This document shows, piece after piece, positions 1 to 9,960 of a DNA stretch of 64,000 nt. The DNA lies in NCBI RefSeq assembly GCF_040183065.1, contig NC_091120.1:73634708-73698707 (forward strand). The letters are read 5' to 3'. Positions within the stretch are counted from its first letter, which is position 1, and every line of letters starts with the position of its first letter. The position numbers and the translations under genes were made by a program. Source of the stretch: Periplaneta americana (Eukaryota > Arthropoda > Insecta > Blattodea > Blattidae). The notes below the pieces were generated by a model. That model did no database searches and was not told where the DNA came from. It saw only the letters and a list, made by a program, of their open reading frames with translations.

Positions 1-731
1 TGGCTGGATATTTCCGTGTAGTATGGTTTCCCTCAGGTTCACCAGGTATCTCCCACTGTGATCACACCTTGAAACACCACTGTCAAGATCGGACACAATT
101 TTCATGTACAGATTTGTTTTGGAGAAAAAACAAACATGTGTACTGGGACTTCTCGCCCTCTCTGTACTATAAAAATGTCATGCACAGTTTTCTAAAAATG
201 CAGATGTTTCTTTAAAAAATTGTACTGACTACAATTTCTGATGATGAAGTTGTGAAATTTTTTCTTGTTGAAGGATATATTCATGTGAACAAATTCGTAC
301 ACGTTTTTTACGTTTTTTATTTCACAGTTACTGGAAAAGAAATCTTGTTTCAGTGGCCAATATTTTTCAAAATTTAAATTTTCAAATTTGACATTATTTT
401 GCACATGCTAAACCTGAGCCCTGAAAGTATAAAGTATATTATATAAAGAGAACTCATTTGTGAACGTTATTACAAATTTTGCCAGTGTCTCCTCAAATTT
501 GGCGGTAAAATAAATGTTACAAAATACTACACACTCTTTATACTAATTACATATGACACTTATGCACTGGAAAAATCGATATAAAATTTATTGTTGATTG
601 ATAATATCGACTTCTGTCAAAAGAAGAGACTTTCCTTCATAAGTTGGCATGTTGTGTTGATATCACATGATTGAAACAGTAATTACGAGTGTGTAAAAAT
701 TGCAGCTGGTGAATCAACTGGTGATAATACA
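1..731. other. AT-rich sequence without recognised gene
   Basis: No reading frame here resembles a protein I know. The frames present are short, AT-driven and of low complexity. No tRNA-like boxes, terminal repeats or microsatellites stand out. The right edge is the target-site duplication of the neighbouring LINE. Confidence 0.5.
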
Positions 732-758
732 GTGTATAACATGTTGTTGTTGTTGTTG

Positions 759-962
759 TTATCTAATACCAGGCTTTGGCAACGAAGCCATTAGCGTTCT
801 TGCTCTCCAATATTTCTCTGTGGTGGATCCATCAGGTAGAACTTCACAGGTTATGAGATGATCTTCAGTCATTTCTTCTTCTTTGTTGCATAGAGGGCAA
901 TTTGGATTTGTGTAAATTCCTATTTTATTCAAGCGTTTGGCCAAATAATCGTGTTCATTCAT
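759..962 (-). pseudogene. C-terminal Cys/His segment of I-like LINE polyprotein
   Basis: The frame resumes the polyprotein after the 957-1132 insertion with HDYLAKRLNKIGIY, then NPNCPLCNKEEEMTEDHLIT and a final Cys, a C-x2-C-x9-H-x4-C cluster that may bind zinc or nucleic acid. It ends with SLPKPGIR and a TAG stop, directly followed by the (AAC)n tail. Related copies in this window end with the same arrangement at 40799, 47663 and 20139. The apparent start codon is created by the inserted repeat's tail and is not a true start. Confidence 0.8.
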
Positions 963-1132
963 TCATTCATTTATTTTATTCCATAGATCTTACATGAGCA
1001 ATGAAGCTTTAAGATGTGGAACATGTCAACATTTTACAATATTACAATTACAATTTTTATAGTTTTACAATTTAGTAATTTTCTACAATTTTTACAATGT
1101 TGTACAATTTTTTTACATTTTGGCGAGATGTA
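957..1132 (-). repeat. Truncated retroelement 3' end inserted in LINE
   Basis: This 176-bp segment interrupts the polyprotein between LLTEH and DYLAKRL. It is flanked by gtgttc at 951-956 and 1133-1138, a probable 6-bp duplication. It ends (minus strand) in an (AATG)n tail, like RTE-type elements elsewhere in the window. The same sequence, including the ggaataaaataaatgaatg end, recurs on the plus strand at about 46757-46975. The short duplication and matching copy support a retro-insertion; which LINE it derives from is unknown. Confidence 0.75.
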
Positions 1133-1756
1133 GTGTTCTGTAAGTAGTCTGAATTTTGCTACTGCAGATTTACATGGGATTTCTGGAATAATTTCTGTTT
1201 TTTTTTTTTTTATTAAAATGCTCCATTTTTTTATCTTTGGCTTTGGTACATAGTGCTTGATTTTATATTTATTTTTAATTAGTCTTTTGATGGATGTAAA
1301 AGGTAGGCTTGTATTTGTATTCTGAATTAAATTGGATCCTTTTTTGGCAAGAAAGTCAGCAGTTTCATTTCCAGCAATTCCGCAATGTGCAGGTATCCAT
1401 TGCAATTGAATTCTTTTCTGTAGTTTTTGAAGTTGTTGGATCATTTTGTGACATTCTTTAATTTGGATTGACATCATTTTATATGGATTTATTGCATATA
1501 ATGCTGCTTTAGAATCAGAGAGAATGACAGCATTTTGAAATTTATCTATTCTGTATAGTAGGTGTTGGAGTGAGATATGAATAGCCATTATTTCCGCATC
1601 AAAATTTGTTGTATGACGTCCTGCTGGTTGATAAAATGAGAATAACGCACACGTAATTCCTGATCCTGAGTTGTTATCAATAGTAGACCCATCTGTGTAG
1701 ATATGTAACCATTCTTCTGGTGGGTATCTATTGTTCACAGCTTCTAATGCCAGCAC
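1034..1756 (-). pseudogene. RNase H domain of I-like LINE
   Basis: The frame shows all four acidic RNase H blocks: HIYTDGSTI (Asp), FDAEIMAIHI (Glu), ILSDSKAALYAI (Asp) and [11 protein letters not shown] (Asp), plus WIPAHCGIAG between the last two. In I-group LINEs this enzyme removes the RNA strand during target-primed reverse transcription. The frame runs off into unrelated residues after KFRLLTEH because a 176-bp repeat has been inserted there (957-1132). The protein resumes on the far side. Confidence 0.9.
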
Positions 1757-1960
1757 TTTTAGTACAGGTTTGGTAGTTTCAGATTTTGTAACTGGTTTTT
1801 CTAAATCTAGTTGAATGTTAATTGGTTCGAAGGTTAGAGGGTTTTTCTCTGCTTAAAATGTTTTCTTTAGATTTAGGGAGATTCAATTCTGTTTTTATTT
1901 CCGTGACTTTGGACAGGAACTTGTTTATGTTTTCAACTTGGTTGGGTGTAACAGTCTTTT

Positions 1961-3652
1961 TTACCATTTTGTTGTTGTTAACCGTAGCATTTTTTCATGG
2001 TGTGTTAGTGCCTGCTCCTCTAGAATGAGATATATTGGAGGGTTCTGGGTTAGGGCTTGCATTGCTGTGATTAGGGTTGATTTTGCTGCACCAGTTATTA
2101 GTCGCAGGGCCTGATTTTGGCATACTTCTAGTCGATTCAGGTTGAAATTATTTGCTGTAATTAATACCTCCGCATTGTAGAGAAGTATTGGCTTGATGAA
2201 TGTTTTGTACGTGATGTTCAAAGTCTGCCGATTACTACCCCACTTGGCTCCAGCTAATCTCTTTAAAATTGGAAGTCTTTTTGTTGATTTGTTTACTACT
2301 GCTTCAATATGATTTTTCCAAGATAATTTTGAATCAAAAATTTTCCCTAAATATTTCGTTTCATATGTTTGTCTCAGGTTTGTTTTCTTGAACTGTAGAT
2401 TTAGTTTTGGGATTTTTTTCTTCAAGCTAAATATTTGAAACGTTGTTTTATCAGTATTTATGGCCATCAAGTTGTTGTCAGTCCACTTTTCTAATAGGAT
2501 CAGAGCCTTTTCCATTGAAGTTTTGGATTTGACTATTTGTGGGGAAGATGTCCACATGACCATGTCGTCTGCAAAAAGAGCTGTCTTTATTTCTGGGCTT
2601 GAAACAGCTGGGGGGAGATCGTTGATGTAGATGTTAAACAAGGTTGTACTCAGTACTGCACCTTGTGGGAGGCCCATTTTTATTTGTCGGAATTTGGAAG
2701 TACTGTCATTGTATTTTGTAGCACAGAAACGCTGGGAAAGGAAGTGAGTGATCCAGTTTAGCATGTTGTTTTGAATGCCTATTTTTGTGAGTTTTTCAAG
2801 TAGTTTATACCTCCATACTGAATCGTATGCTTTTTCAAAATCAATTAAAACTGATAGCGTATCTTGATTTTTGTTGAAAGATTCTTTGACATCTTGGGAG
2901 AGCTGAATTGTATTTTCTTTTGTAGATAGGTGTTGTCTGAATCCTGTTTGTGCTGCTGTTAGTATGTTATTACTTTCTAAGAATCAGTTTAACCTCGCTG
3001 AAATCATACGTTCTGCTGTTGTTGCAATGACACTTGTTAAAGAAATTTGTCTGTAATTATTTATATCATCACCTGTCTTGTCTTTTTTTAGAATAGGGAT
3101 AATTATTGCTTTTTTCCACTCTGTAGGTACAGTAGAAGTCCATGATAGGTTAAATAATTTCAGTAGTGCATTTCTTCCCTTTTGTCCAAGATGTTTCAGA
3201 AATTCTGCATGTATTTTATCAGGTCCAGGAGATTTTTTATCTTTTAACTCATGGATTGCAGAATCTAGTTCTCTTATGGTGAATTCTTTGCGGAATATAT
3301 TGTTTGTTTGTTCTTGACACTTCTTAAATTTTTTTAGATCTTTTTTGATCTGCCTTTGCTTCTTTTTAGCTTCAGGAGAAAGTTTATGTTGAGAGCTATA
3401 ATGCTTATTAAAGGCTTCGGCAATAGAGCTGCTGGAAGTGAACGTTTTCCCATTAAATTTGAGTGGTTCTTTCCTCGTTTCTCTCTGACATGTGATTTTA
3501 TTTACATATCTGTATACTTTTTTTGCATCTTTTCTATAATCAGCTTTTTCGATAAATTCACTGAATGCATTTTTCTTGGCTATATAGATTTCTTTTTTTA
3601 ACTTTGCTGCCTTTCTTCGCCATTCTTGTGTATCTATTGGGTTGTTGGACAA
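1961..3652 (-). pseudogene. Reverse transcriptase of I-like LINE (broken)
   Basis: Two minus-strand segments (3652-2984 and 2764-1961) share one frame and are separated by an in-frame TGA at 2984-2986. The N-terminal part has the fingers motif KKSPGPDKIHAEFLKHLG and the PIL-KKDKTGDDINNYRQISL block. The catalytic palm motif ALFADDMVMW is intact, and GLPQGAVLSTTLFNIYIND precedes it. The tail EVLITANNFNLNRLEVCQNQ, then ALRLITGAAK, is typical of I-like elements with RNase H. A further frameshift near 1975 separates this from the RNase H. The copy could not make a complete polyprotein. Confidence 0.9.
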
Positions 3653-3925
3653 TTCTGCTTTTATCCTTGCTATGTCCCTTTCTTGTTTTAACTTTGATAG
3701 ATCTGCATTCCAAAAGGGTTTATAGTTTTTAATTTGTCCTCTTGGAATCCAATTTTTTGCTGCTTCGAGAATTATGTTTGAGATTGTATTGTTGAGTTTA
3801 TCTGTACATACTTCGTATTGAATGGAGTATAATTTTTGTTCGGTCTCTTCTGTAAATTTTGCCCAGTTAGCTTTTCTAAAATTCCAAGAGTATTTTGGTT
3901 TTGGTTTGCTATTATTTTGTTTGTC

Positions 3926-4268
3926 CTAATGTATTATGGATGCAATAACTGCTCTATGATCTGATCCTAGGTCTTCAATGATTTCACGTGTAGTCTTATC
4001 TTGCAAATCTGATGATACTAACAGGAGGTCTGGGTTTGTACACTGACCATTATAATGTAAGTATGTAGGACAATCGTCGTTCCTGTAAATAAGTTCTAAA
4101 GTGTTTGAATTTAATAGATCTTCAATAGTTTTGCCACTAGCATTATAGTCTTTGTATCCCCATTTAGGTGAATGACCATTAAAATCGCCAATCAAAATCG
4201 TTTTTCGGTGTATATTTATTATATCCAGACAAGGGTTGTTATTAGGTGGATTGTATATTCCATATATG
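3926..4268 (-). pseudogene. AP endonuclease domain fragment of I-like LINE
   Basis: The minus-strand frame shows the motif IGDFNGHSPKWG and, near its end, GSDHRAVIASI. These are the Asp/Asn catalytic block and the terminal SDH block of the AP-like endonuclease that nicks target DNA in non-LTR retrotransposons. The N-terminal half of the domain is absent because the element is truncated at the duplicated target site. A TAG stop closes the frame at about 3926; related linker sequence continues in another frame towards the RT. It lies 5' of the RT domain of the same element, as expected. Confidence 0.85.
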
Positions 4269-4279
4269 GTGTATAACAT

Positions 4280-4694
4280 CAACGGGCTGATAGATTGGCC
4301 TCGTGGCTTTAAGAGGGTTAATTTATTTTATTCAGGAAAGCTCAATATTAAGATTTGTAGAATATGATATATATGTATGATATGTATTTCTCAACCTATT
4401 CGATCTCGCTGGCCCTTCACATTTCTGTATTTGGAGCAGCAGTTCCTTACTTACACTGTTTACAACTTTAAACACAGACTTATTTTGACACTTGAAGCCT
4501 CTTCTTTCTATGTCCTTCATATACCTTCACTTTCACTTAACCATTCCTACCTTCAACTTCATTCCCTACTTTCTCATAACTAACTTAGTACTTTCTTCTT
4601 GTAAATAACAATACATATAACTTATTTAATGTATGAGACCTAACCCTTGTTGACTATTTCACTAAAAACTTAACCTATGATTATATTTGCTGTC
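4280..4694. other. No recognised feature
   Basis: The stretch between the I-like LINE and the next LINE remnant holds only short AT-rich frames on both strands. No domain, tRNA-like head or terminal repeat is visible. Confidence 0.4.
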
Positions 4695-5032
4695 TAAACA
4701 CTTCTTACACAACACATTAGTGCTCGTATCCTAAAACATTGGTTTCACCCAACTGTTAGATTTGAGATGAGCCAGACCCAACCATCCGAGGTCAACAAAG
4801 AGAAACAACAAATTTATGAGCCTACTATTCCGTATTTTCGAGAAAAATATCAGCTGGAAGGCACCTGGGAAGTACATGGTTTAATGATCGGAGCAAGTGG
4901 CACCATCCCATGATCAACTATAAACACTATCAAAACATTTGGAATCCATGACATCATTCCAAAAATAATTACTTCAACCATTAAAGGGTCTGTGGCAATT
5001 CTGAAAAATCATTTATACGGAATATCATAATC
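4695..5032 (+). pseudogene. C-terminal remnant of a LINE polyprotein
   Basis: Read through a single TGA at about 4912, the plus strand encodes YEPTIPYFREKYQLEGTWEV, then HGLMIGASGTIP, then KTFGIHDIIPKIITSTIKGS and NHLYG. I recognise this layout (IYEPTIPYF, GARGTIP, LKGS..I.NHLY) as the extreme C-terminus of a family of arthropod LINE polyproteins; the exact clade is not certain. RT motifs are absent, so this is a short 3' fragment. It abuts the SINE that starts at 5090. Confidence 0.55.
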
Positions 5033-5089
5033 ATCCACCCCTTTTCTATTCGTTAGTGTGATTGTTACAAATATATGTACAAATTTATT

Positions 5090-5442
5090 TTTTTATTTAT
5101 TTTATTTTTTTCGTTGTTGGTAACTCTATAGCATATATTAGATGCTTTAGGTTGTGCTAACAGATGGAGTTACTTGTCAACAATGTGATGCTGAAACGTG
5201 TGTACAGGTTACTGCCCAGCGACAGTCCTGACGTATTTTTTTTACATTGTGATGATTGGTTAATTTATATTAACCCGGGACACTCACAATCACACTCACA
5301 TTCATACAAATTTCCAGACTCTAGACACCCAGGGAATTCCTCTTCTTCAAGAAAAATTCACCGAGAGCCTAGCCCGGGAATCGAACCCGGGACCTCCTGA
5401 TCTGGAAGCCAGCATGCTGACCAACAGACCACGGAGGCAGTC
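5090..5442 (-). mobile_element. tRNA-derived SINE with 11-bp TSD
   Basis: On the minus strand the element begins with a tRNA-like head: an A-box-like TGGTCTGTTGGTCAGC and a perfect B box GGTTCGATTCC within CCCGGGTTCGATTCCCGGG. A body of about 270 bp follows. The duplication acaaatttatt flanks it at 5079-5089 and 5443-5453. The head would provide an internal RNA polymerase III promoter. It is a different family from the SINEs at 6463 and 12020. It is not a real tRNA gene because the acceptor stem does not close. Confidence 0.85.
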
Positions 5443-5686
5443 ACAAATTTATTATTTCTTAATTTTAAGCTCCTAGTTCACATTTCAATTTGACTCATCT
5501 ATTTTACTGTAATAGTTACTATTCTTATATGTGTGTTATTCTGTGTTTTTGGCAACCCAGGATGCCTGGGCAGACTATTTCTTGGAAATAAATTATATAT
5601 AATACACTATTTTAACAAAACTATTATTCTATAACACTGAAAAAGTGCAACAGTTCAATTCCATTTATCCATTACATAACTCGGCA

Positions 5687-6363
5687 GCCGGAAGGAAAAA
5701 GATCTTAAGTAAAAATTTTATACTGTTCAAGAGAGCAGTAGAAAGATTGAAATTGATGTCAATTATAGAGTTTTTTTAATTAAGAGGTTTTTCCTGGATA
5801 TTATTTGTTTATATCTCTTCTAAAATAAGTAATGTTGCTCATTTAACAATTTTCTTGATTATTACCAAAAATAGCCGCACTTAAGCCGTTTTAAGACTAG
5901 AACCCAAACTGAGAAGAAGGGACAATTTAAACATAAGACCTTTTTCATGTCAAAATAAATGGGAAATGTAAATTATTAGGGATGGAAAATAGGTCTTAAA
6001 CAATTTAGGACTGTTTACCTGGTGCTTAAAGTTTTAAAAGGGAAGGGCATCAGAATGTGATAAAATAGCTAAAATACAAGTTAGACCTTTTTAATAGGGA
6101 AGCATGGAAAGTAAACCTATGATGTTTGTAAGGAATAAAGTATTAACTATTCTTAAGTCTTTTATTCTGTGTGTGCTAGATTCAAAAAGTACTTAGGACA
6201 TTTGGTAATGCTCTATAAATCCAGCCAGGAGTTTTATTTGACTTTAACAGTTTTACCAGATTGTAGAGAATTGTTTCAGATTGTAGAGAATTGTTTCTGC
6301 TTTCAGAATATATAAAAATCTCATTTTCACAAAAAATTGACTTAAGACCTTTTTCCTTTCGGC
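5687..6363. mobile_element. MITE-like element with about 24-bp terminal inverted repeats
   Basis: The left end GCCGGAAGGAAAAAGATCTT (5687 on) matches the reverse complement of the right end, GCCGAAAGGAAAAAGGTCTT (to 6363), with two mismatches in 20. The interior has no transposase but repeats the core taagaccttttt / aggtcttaa in both orientations (for example 5934-5946, 5991-5999, 6081-6094, about 6152). This looks like a non-autonomous DNA transposon with subterminal motifs. I could not identify a clear TSD or superfamily. Confidence 0.6.
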
Positions 6364-6462
6364 CACAGAACTAAACCTGCTATTATTTCAACCCACTGAT
6401 ACACCACTTCCTCAGATTATAGAAAGTTTTGATTTGTAGAATATAGAATACAATATTTTTTT

Positions 6463-6766
6463 TAATCCAATGCCACCAGGTTGTCTTTTCGACATTTCTG
6501 GTCTTCTCTCCTGGCTGTGGCTTAATTGTAACCCACTTCTGAGGTTGGGGCGCCTGGAAGGCGGAGTTACATTACCCCGATGATGTGGTAGGATGAGAGG
6601 TGCCAGGAGAGGTCTTAAATCTAAACTTAACCTAAATTCCAGACCATGGACGAACACAGGAATAACCCCTTTAAGGAAAAATTCCTGTGCTCTCACCGGG
6701 AATCGAACCCGGGACCTCATGAACTATAGCCAGAAGCTCTGACCACTAGACCATGAGGCTGGTCTG
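6463..6766 (-). mobile_element. tRNA-derived SINE, second family
   Basis: Minus strand: GCCTCATGGTCTAGTGGTC carries a good A box (TGGTCTAGTGG), and GGTTCGATTCC lies about 35 bases on as a perfect B box. The body then runs about 230 bp to an A-rich tail near 6463. The tRNA-like head is well preserved although the acceptor stem is not closed. No TSD could be defined with confidence. The head resembles an arthropod tRNA with CCTCATGG and CATGAGG arms. Confidence 0.75.
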
Positions 6767-6885
6767 ACTATGAAATGTAAAATTACTGCTAAATAATATA
6801 CCTAAATCTTTATGTTCATTTTCTGCTGGTAAAACTTTTGCCTCTATTTTATATGAAAATTTAATTTATTTCACTTTAGAAAAGG

Positions 6886-7329
6886 TCATATGTATACACT
6901 TATTAATATTAAATAACAATTTATTATTAATACCGTACTCCAAATATGTAATTTTGTAATATCTCTTTGAAGTAGCTTACAATCTGATATAGTTTTGATT
7001 TCTTTATACAATTTAATATCATCCGCAAATAATAAAATTTTAGAATGTTGTACACAATTCACAATATCATTAACAAACAATAAAAACAATAATGGACCAA
7101 GATTGGAACCTTGAGGCACACCAGAATTTACCGTAAAAGGCTTAGAAGTATGTCCATGAAAGTTCACAACTTGTACTCTTCTTTTCAAGTAAGATTTAAT
7201 TAACGATAGCAATGAGAAAGAAAATCCAGATTGTTTCAATTTTAATAAACGAATATCATGGTCAACCTTATCAAATGCTTTCTTTGATAGAGTGTCTGAT
7301 AAAAAATAAATTGTTTTAAAAATGGTCAA
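6886..7329 (-). pseudogene. Jockey/CR1-group reverse transcriptase fragment
   Basis: The frame encodes KAFDKVDHDI, LIKSYLKRRVQVV, SGVPQGSNLGPLLFLLFVND and ILLFADDIKLYKE. These are RT motifs A to C with an intact FADD catalytic core. The VPQGS-x-LGPLLFLLF block is typical of the Jockey/CR1/L2 group and differs from all other LINEs here. Only about 140 residues of the palm remain, and both ends dissolve into unrelated sequence, so it is a fossil fragment. Confidence 0.8.
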
Positions 7330-7355
7330 ATATCAGTATTTTCTTCTAACACAAA

Positions 7356-7358
<3 letters not shown>

Positions 7359-7394
<36 letters not shown>
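7359..7394. repeat. (AT)n microsatellite
   Basis: A run of tandem AT dinucleotides, about 18 units, between two LINE remnants. Such runs are polymorphic and often mark old retroelement tails. Confidence 0.9.
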
Positions 7395-7396
<2 letters not shown>

Positions 7397-7429
7397 GGAA
7401 TGTATAGAATACAATATACTGTAGTTACT

Positions 7430-7722
7430 ATATTTGCCGTCTGAATGGCTTCATATTTATACAGATGAATCTCTGCTTGATAAACACAGTAATGCTGGAG
7501 CAGGACACTACAGTGACATTTTTACTTTTATATATTTCTTGGAACACTATCCACTCATTATGGTGGTGAATTAGAAGCAATCAATACAGCCCTGAAATAG
7601 CTTTTTCATCACCTACATAAATTTAACAAAGTGGTTATACTTAGCGATTGTAAATCTGGACTCCAAGCACTAACATCAAGTCCTTCAGAAAACAGACGAG
7701 TAAGAGAAATTCTTTCTGCTCT
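7430..7722 (+). pseudogene. I-like LINE RNase H, left half (interrupted)
   Basis: Plus-strand translation in shifting frames gives HIYTDESLLDKHSNAGAG (first RNase H block, with GlyAsp-Gly context decayed), HYGGELEAINTALK (Glu block) and [20 protein letters not shown] (second Asp block). This is the same RNase H type as at 1034-1756. The domain stops abruptly at about 7722, where antisense RTE-like sequence begins. The last acidic block resumes at 9082. Several frameshifts show it was already old. Confidence 0.75.
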
Positions 7723-9081
7723 TATATCCCACCTCCCTCAAATCCATTTTAATATTATCTTCCCATCTACGTCTCGGCCTCCCCAAAGATCTTTTCCCCT
7801 CTGGCCTCCCAACTAACACTCTGTATGCATTTCTGGATTCGCCCATACATGCTACATGTCCTGCCCATCTCAAACGTCTGGATTTAATGTTCCTAATTAT
7901 GTCAGGTGAAGGATACAATGCGTGCAGCTCTGTGTTGTGTAACTTTCTCCATTCTCCTGTAACTTCATCCCTCTTAGCCCCAAATATTTTCCTAAGAACC
8001 TTATTCTCAAAAACCCTCAATCTCTGTTCCTTTCTCAAAGTGAGAGTCCAAGTTTCACAGCCATATAGAACAACTGGTAATATAACTGTTTTATAAATTC
8101 TAACTTTCAGATTTTTTGACAGCAGACTAGATGACAAAAGCTTCTCAACCGAATAACAGGCATTTCCCATATTTATTCTGCATTTAATTTCCTCCCGAGT
8201 GTCATTTATATTTGTTACTGTTGCTCCAAGATATTTGACTTTTTCCACCTCTTCGAAGGATAAATCTCCAACTTTTATAGTTCCATTTTGTACAATATTC
8301 TGATCACGAGACATAATCATATACTTAGTCTTTTCGGGATTTACTTCCAACCCTATCCCTTTACTTGCTTCAAGTAGAATTTCCACATTTTCCCTAATCG
8401 TTTGTGGATTTTCTCCTAACATATTAACGTCATCCACATAGACAAGCTGATGTAACCCGTTCAATTCCAAACCCTCTGTGTTATCCTGAACTTTCCGAAT
8501 GGCATATTCTAGAGCGAAGTTAAAAAGTAAAGGTGATAGTGCATCTCCCTGCTTTAGCCCACAGTGAATTGGAAAAGCATCAGATAGAAACTGACCTATA
8601 CAGACTCTGCAGTAAGTTTCACTAAGACACATTTTAATTAATCGAACTAGTTTCTTGGGAATACCAAATTCAGTAAGAATATTACATAAAACTTCTCTCT
8701 TAACCGAGTCATATGCCTTTTTGAAATCTATGAATAACTGATGTACTGTACCCTTATACTCCCATTTTTTCTCCAATATCTGTCGAATACAAAAAATCTG
8801 ATCAATAGTCGATCTATTACGCCTGAAACCACACTGATGATCCCCAATAATTTCATCTACATATGGAGTTAATCTTCTCAAAAGGATATTCGACAAAATT
8901 TTGTACGACGTCAACAAGAGTGATATTCCTCGAAAGTTACTACAGTTAGTCTTTTCCCCCTTCTTAAAAATAGGTACGATTATGGACTCCTTCCATTGTT
9001 CTGGTACACTTTCCTGTTCCCAAATTGCAAATACAAGTTTATAAATTTCGCTACATAATATGCTTCCACCCTCTTGTATTA
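7723..9081 (-). mobile_element. RTE-like LINE (family X) internal fragment, RT frame open
   Basis: This segment matches the RT half of element X at 32500-33870 closely in DNA and protein. It encodes [34 protein letters not shown] (motif A), [18 protein letters not shown] (motif B), [12 protein letters not shown] (motif C, both Asp present) and the tail [26 protein letters not shown]. The frame is open for its whole 1359 bp. It lacks both the 5' endonuclease half and the last roughly 120 bp of X including the tetranucleotide tail, so it did not arrive by simple target-primed insertion. The 480-codon open frame at 7685-9127 adds about 15 antisense residues of the host LINE at each end and is therefore chimeric. 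Two codons present in X are missing (LLVY to LVY, YYSV to YSV). Confidence 0.85.
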
Positions 9082-9610
9082 CACACTGTGGAATACTGGG
9101 CAATGAGAAGGCTGACTTTTTGGCCAAAAAAGGAACAAATCTCAGAAAAACTCAAAATAATACAATTTCTTTTCATGCTTCAAAAGTCAGGATCAAACAC
9201 ATAGTCTAGTTCTTTCGTAAACAGGAATTCCTGAAGAAAAGCGAAGGCAAACCTTGGAGCATTCTGCTAGACAGTAATAACATCCCAGATTTACCACGAA
9301 AAAAGGCTGTTGCTATATTTCGCTTAACAACCGGACATGATTCTCTCGCCCCTGATCTACATCGAATTAACATCTACCAGCATTCACAGTGCACCTCTAT
9401 AGAAATAAGAAATCCATCGTGGATAAAGATCATTTGCTACAGTGCCCAGCAATAAGGAAAATAGATGCTGATTACCATCGCAGCTCGCTAAATACTATTG
9501 GGATGCCCATAGGAAAGTGGAAGAAATCCAAGATGCTTAGCATTGGTCAACAACAACATATTTGCTGTCTTATCACAGAAATAATGAATTCTTTTTTACA
9601 GGTGCAGTGA
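9082..9610 (+). pseudogene. I-like LINE RNase H and C-terminus, right half
   Basis: Immediately right of the RTE fragment the plus strand reads [17 protein letters not shown], the last RNase H block, then NNIPDLPRKKAVAIFRLTTG, HDSLAPDLHRINIYQHSQC and, after a frameshift, DHLLQCPAIRKIDADYHRSS. It is the continuation of the remnant ending at 7722, with about ten residues lost at the junction. The final Cys/His segment matches the C-termini of the other I-like copies. The 3' tail is not clear. Confidence 0.75.
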
Positions 9611-9960
9611 CACTTCAGAAGTGGAATTTTTTATTCTGTCACGTATTTTAGGTCGTAATGGACCATATCTGGAGGCATTTGAAACAAATTTAACAAGCAT
9701 ATTGCATTTCAAATCATCTCTGATTGTAACACAGAGTCTGATGGGGTATTGCACACCCCACTATCATTCATATTTACGTAGTTTATGAACAAATAAAGCG
9801 AAATAACACAAAAATAAAACACTCAATTAAATAAACAGTTATTATTTAACGTTTTCAACACAAAAAACTCAAATGCAAAACACTTTATATCATTAATTAT
9901 TAAATTTTCTCTAATAGAAAGCAATTTCTACACTTTGTTTATCGCGCGTTGTCACAACCC
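9611..9960. other. No recognised feature
   Basis: Between the I-like LINE remnant and repeat R1 there is about 350 bp without a recognisable gene, tRNA-like head or terminal repeat. Confidence 0.4.

Larger units (their letters stand above)
743..4268 (-). mobile_element. I-like non-LTR retrotransposon (EN-RT-RNase H), 5'-truncated
   Basis: Seen: an 11-bp duplication, gtgtataacat, lies at 732-742 and again at 4269-4279, exactly bracketing the element. Reading on the minus strand gives the end of an AP-type endonuclease, a reverse transcriptase, an RNase H and a C-terminal Cys/His segment. The stop codon is followed almost at once by an (AAC)n tail at the 743 end, so there is essentially no 3' UTR. 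Known: I-group elements carry RNase H downstream of RT and end in simple repeats. The copy is 5'-truncated inside the endonuclease and holds several stops and frameshifts, so it is dead. A second repeat sits inside it at 957-1132. Confidence 0.9.

Noticed and set aside
1961-4268. Retrovirus or LTR retrotransposon
   Set aside because: The RT and RNase H are of non-LTR type, there are no LTRs, protease or integrase, and insertion shows target-primed features with 5' truncation.
5360-5442. tRNA gene on the minus strand
   Set aside because: Both internal promoter boxes are good, but the acceptor stem does not pair and a target-site duplication encloses the head together with a longer body, so it is a SINE. 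The same reasoning applies at 6766, 12280, 15145, 28957 and 57035.
7685-9127. A single 480-residue host protein with an RT domain
   Set aside because: The first and last roughly 15 residues are antisense to an I-like LINE, and the core is a fragment of LINE X.
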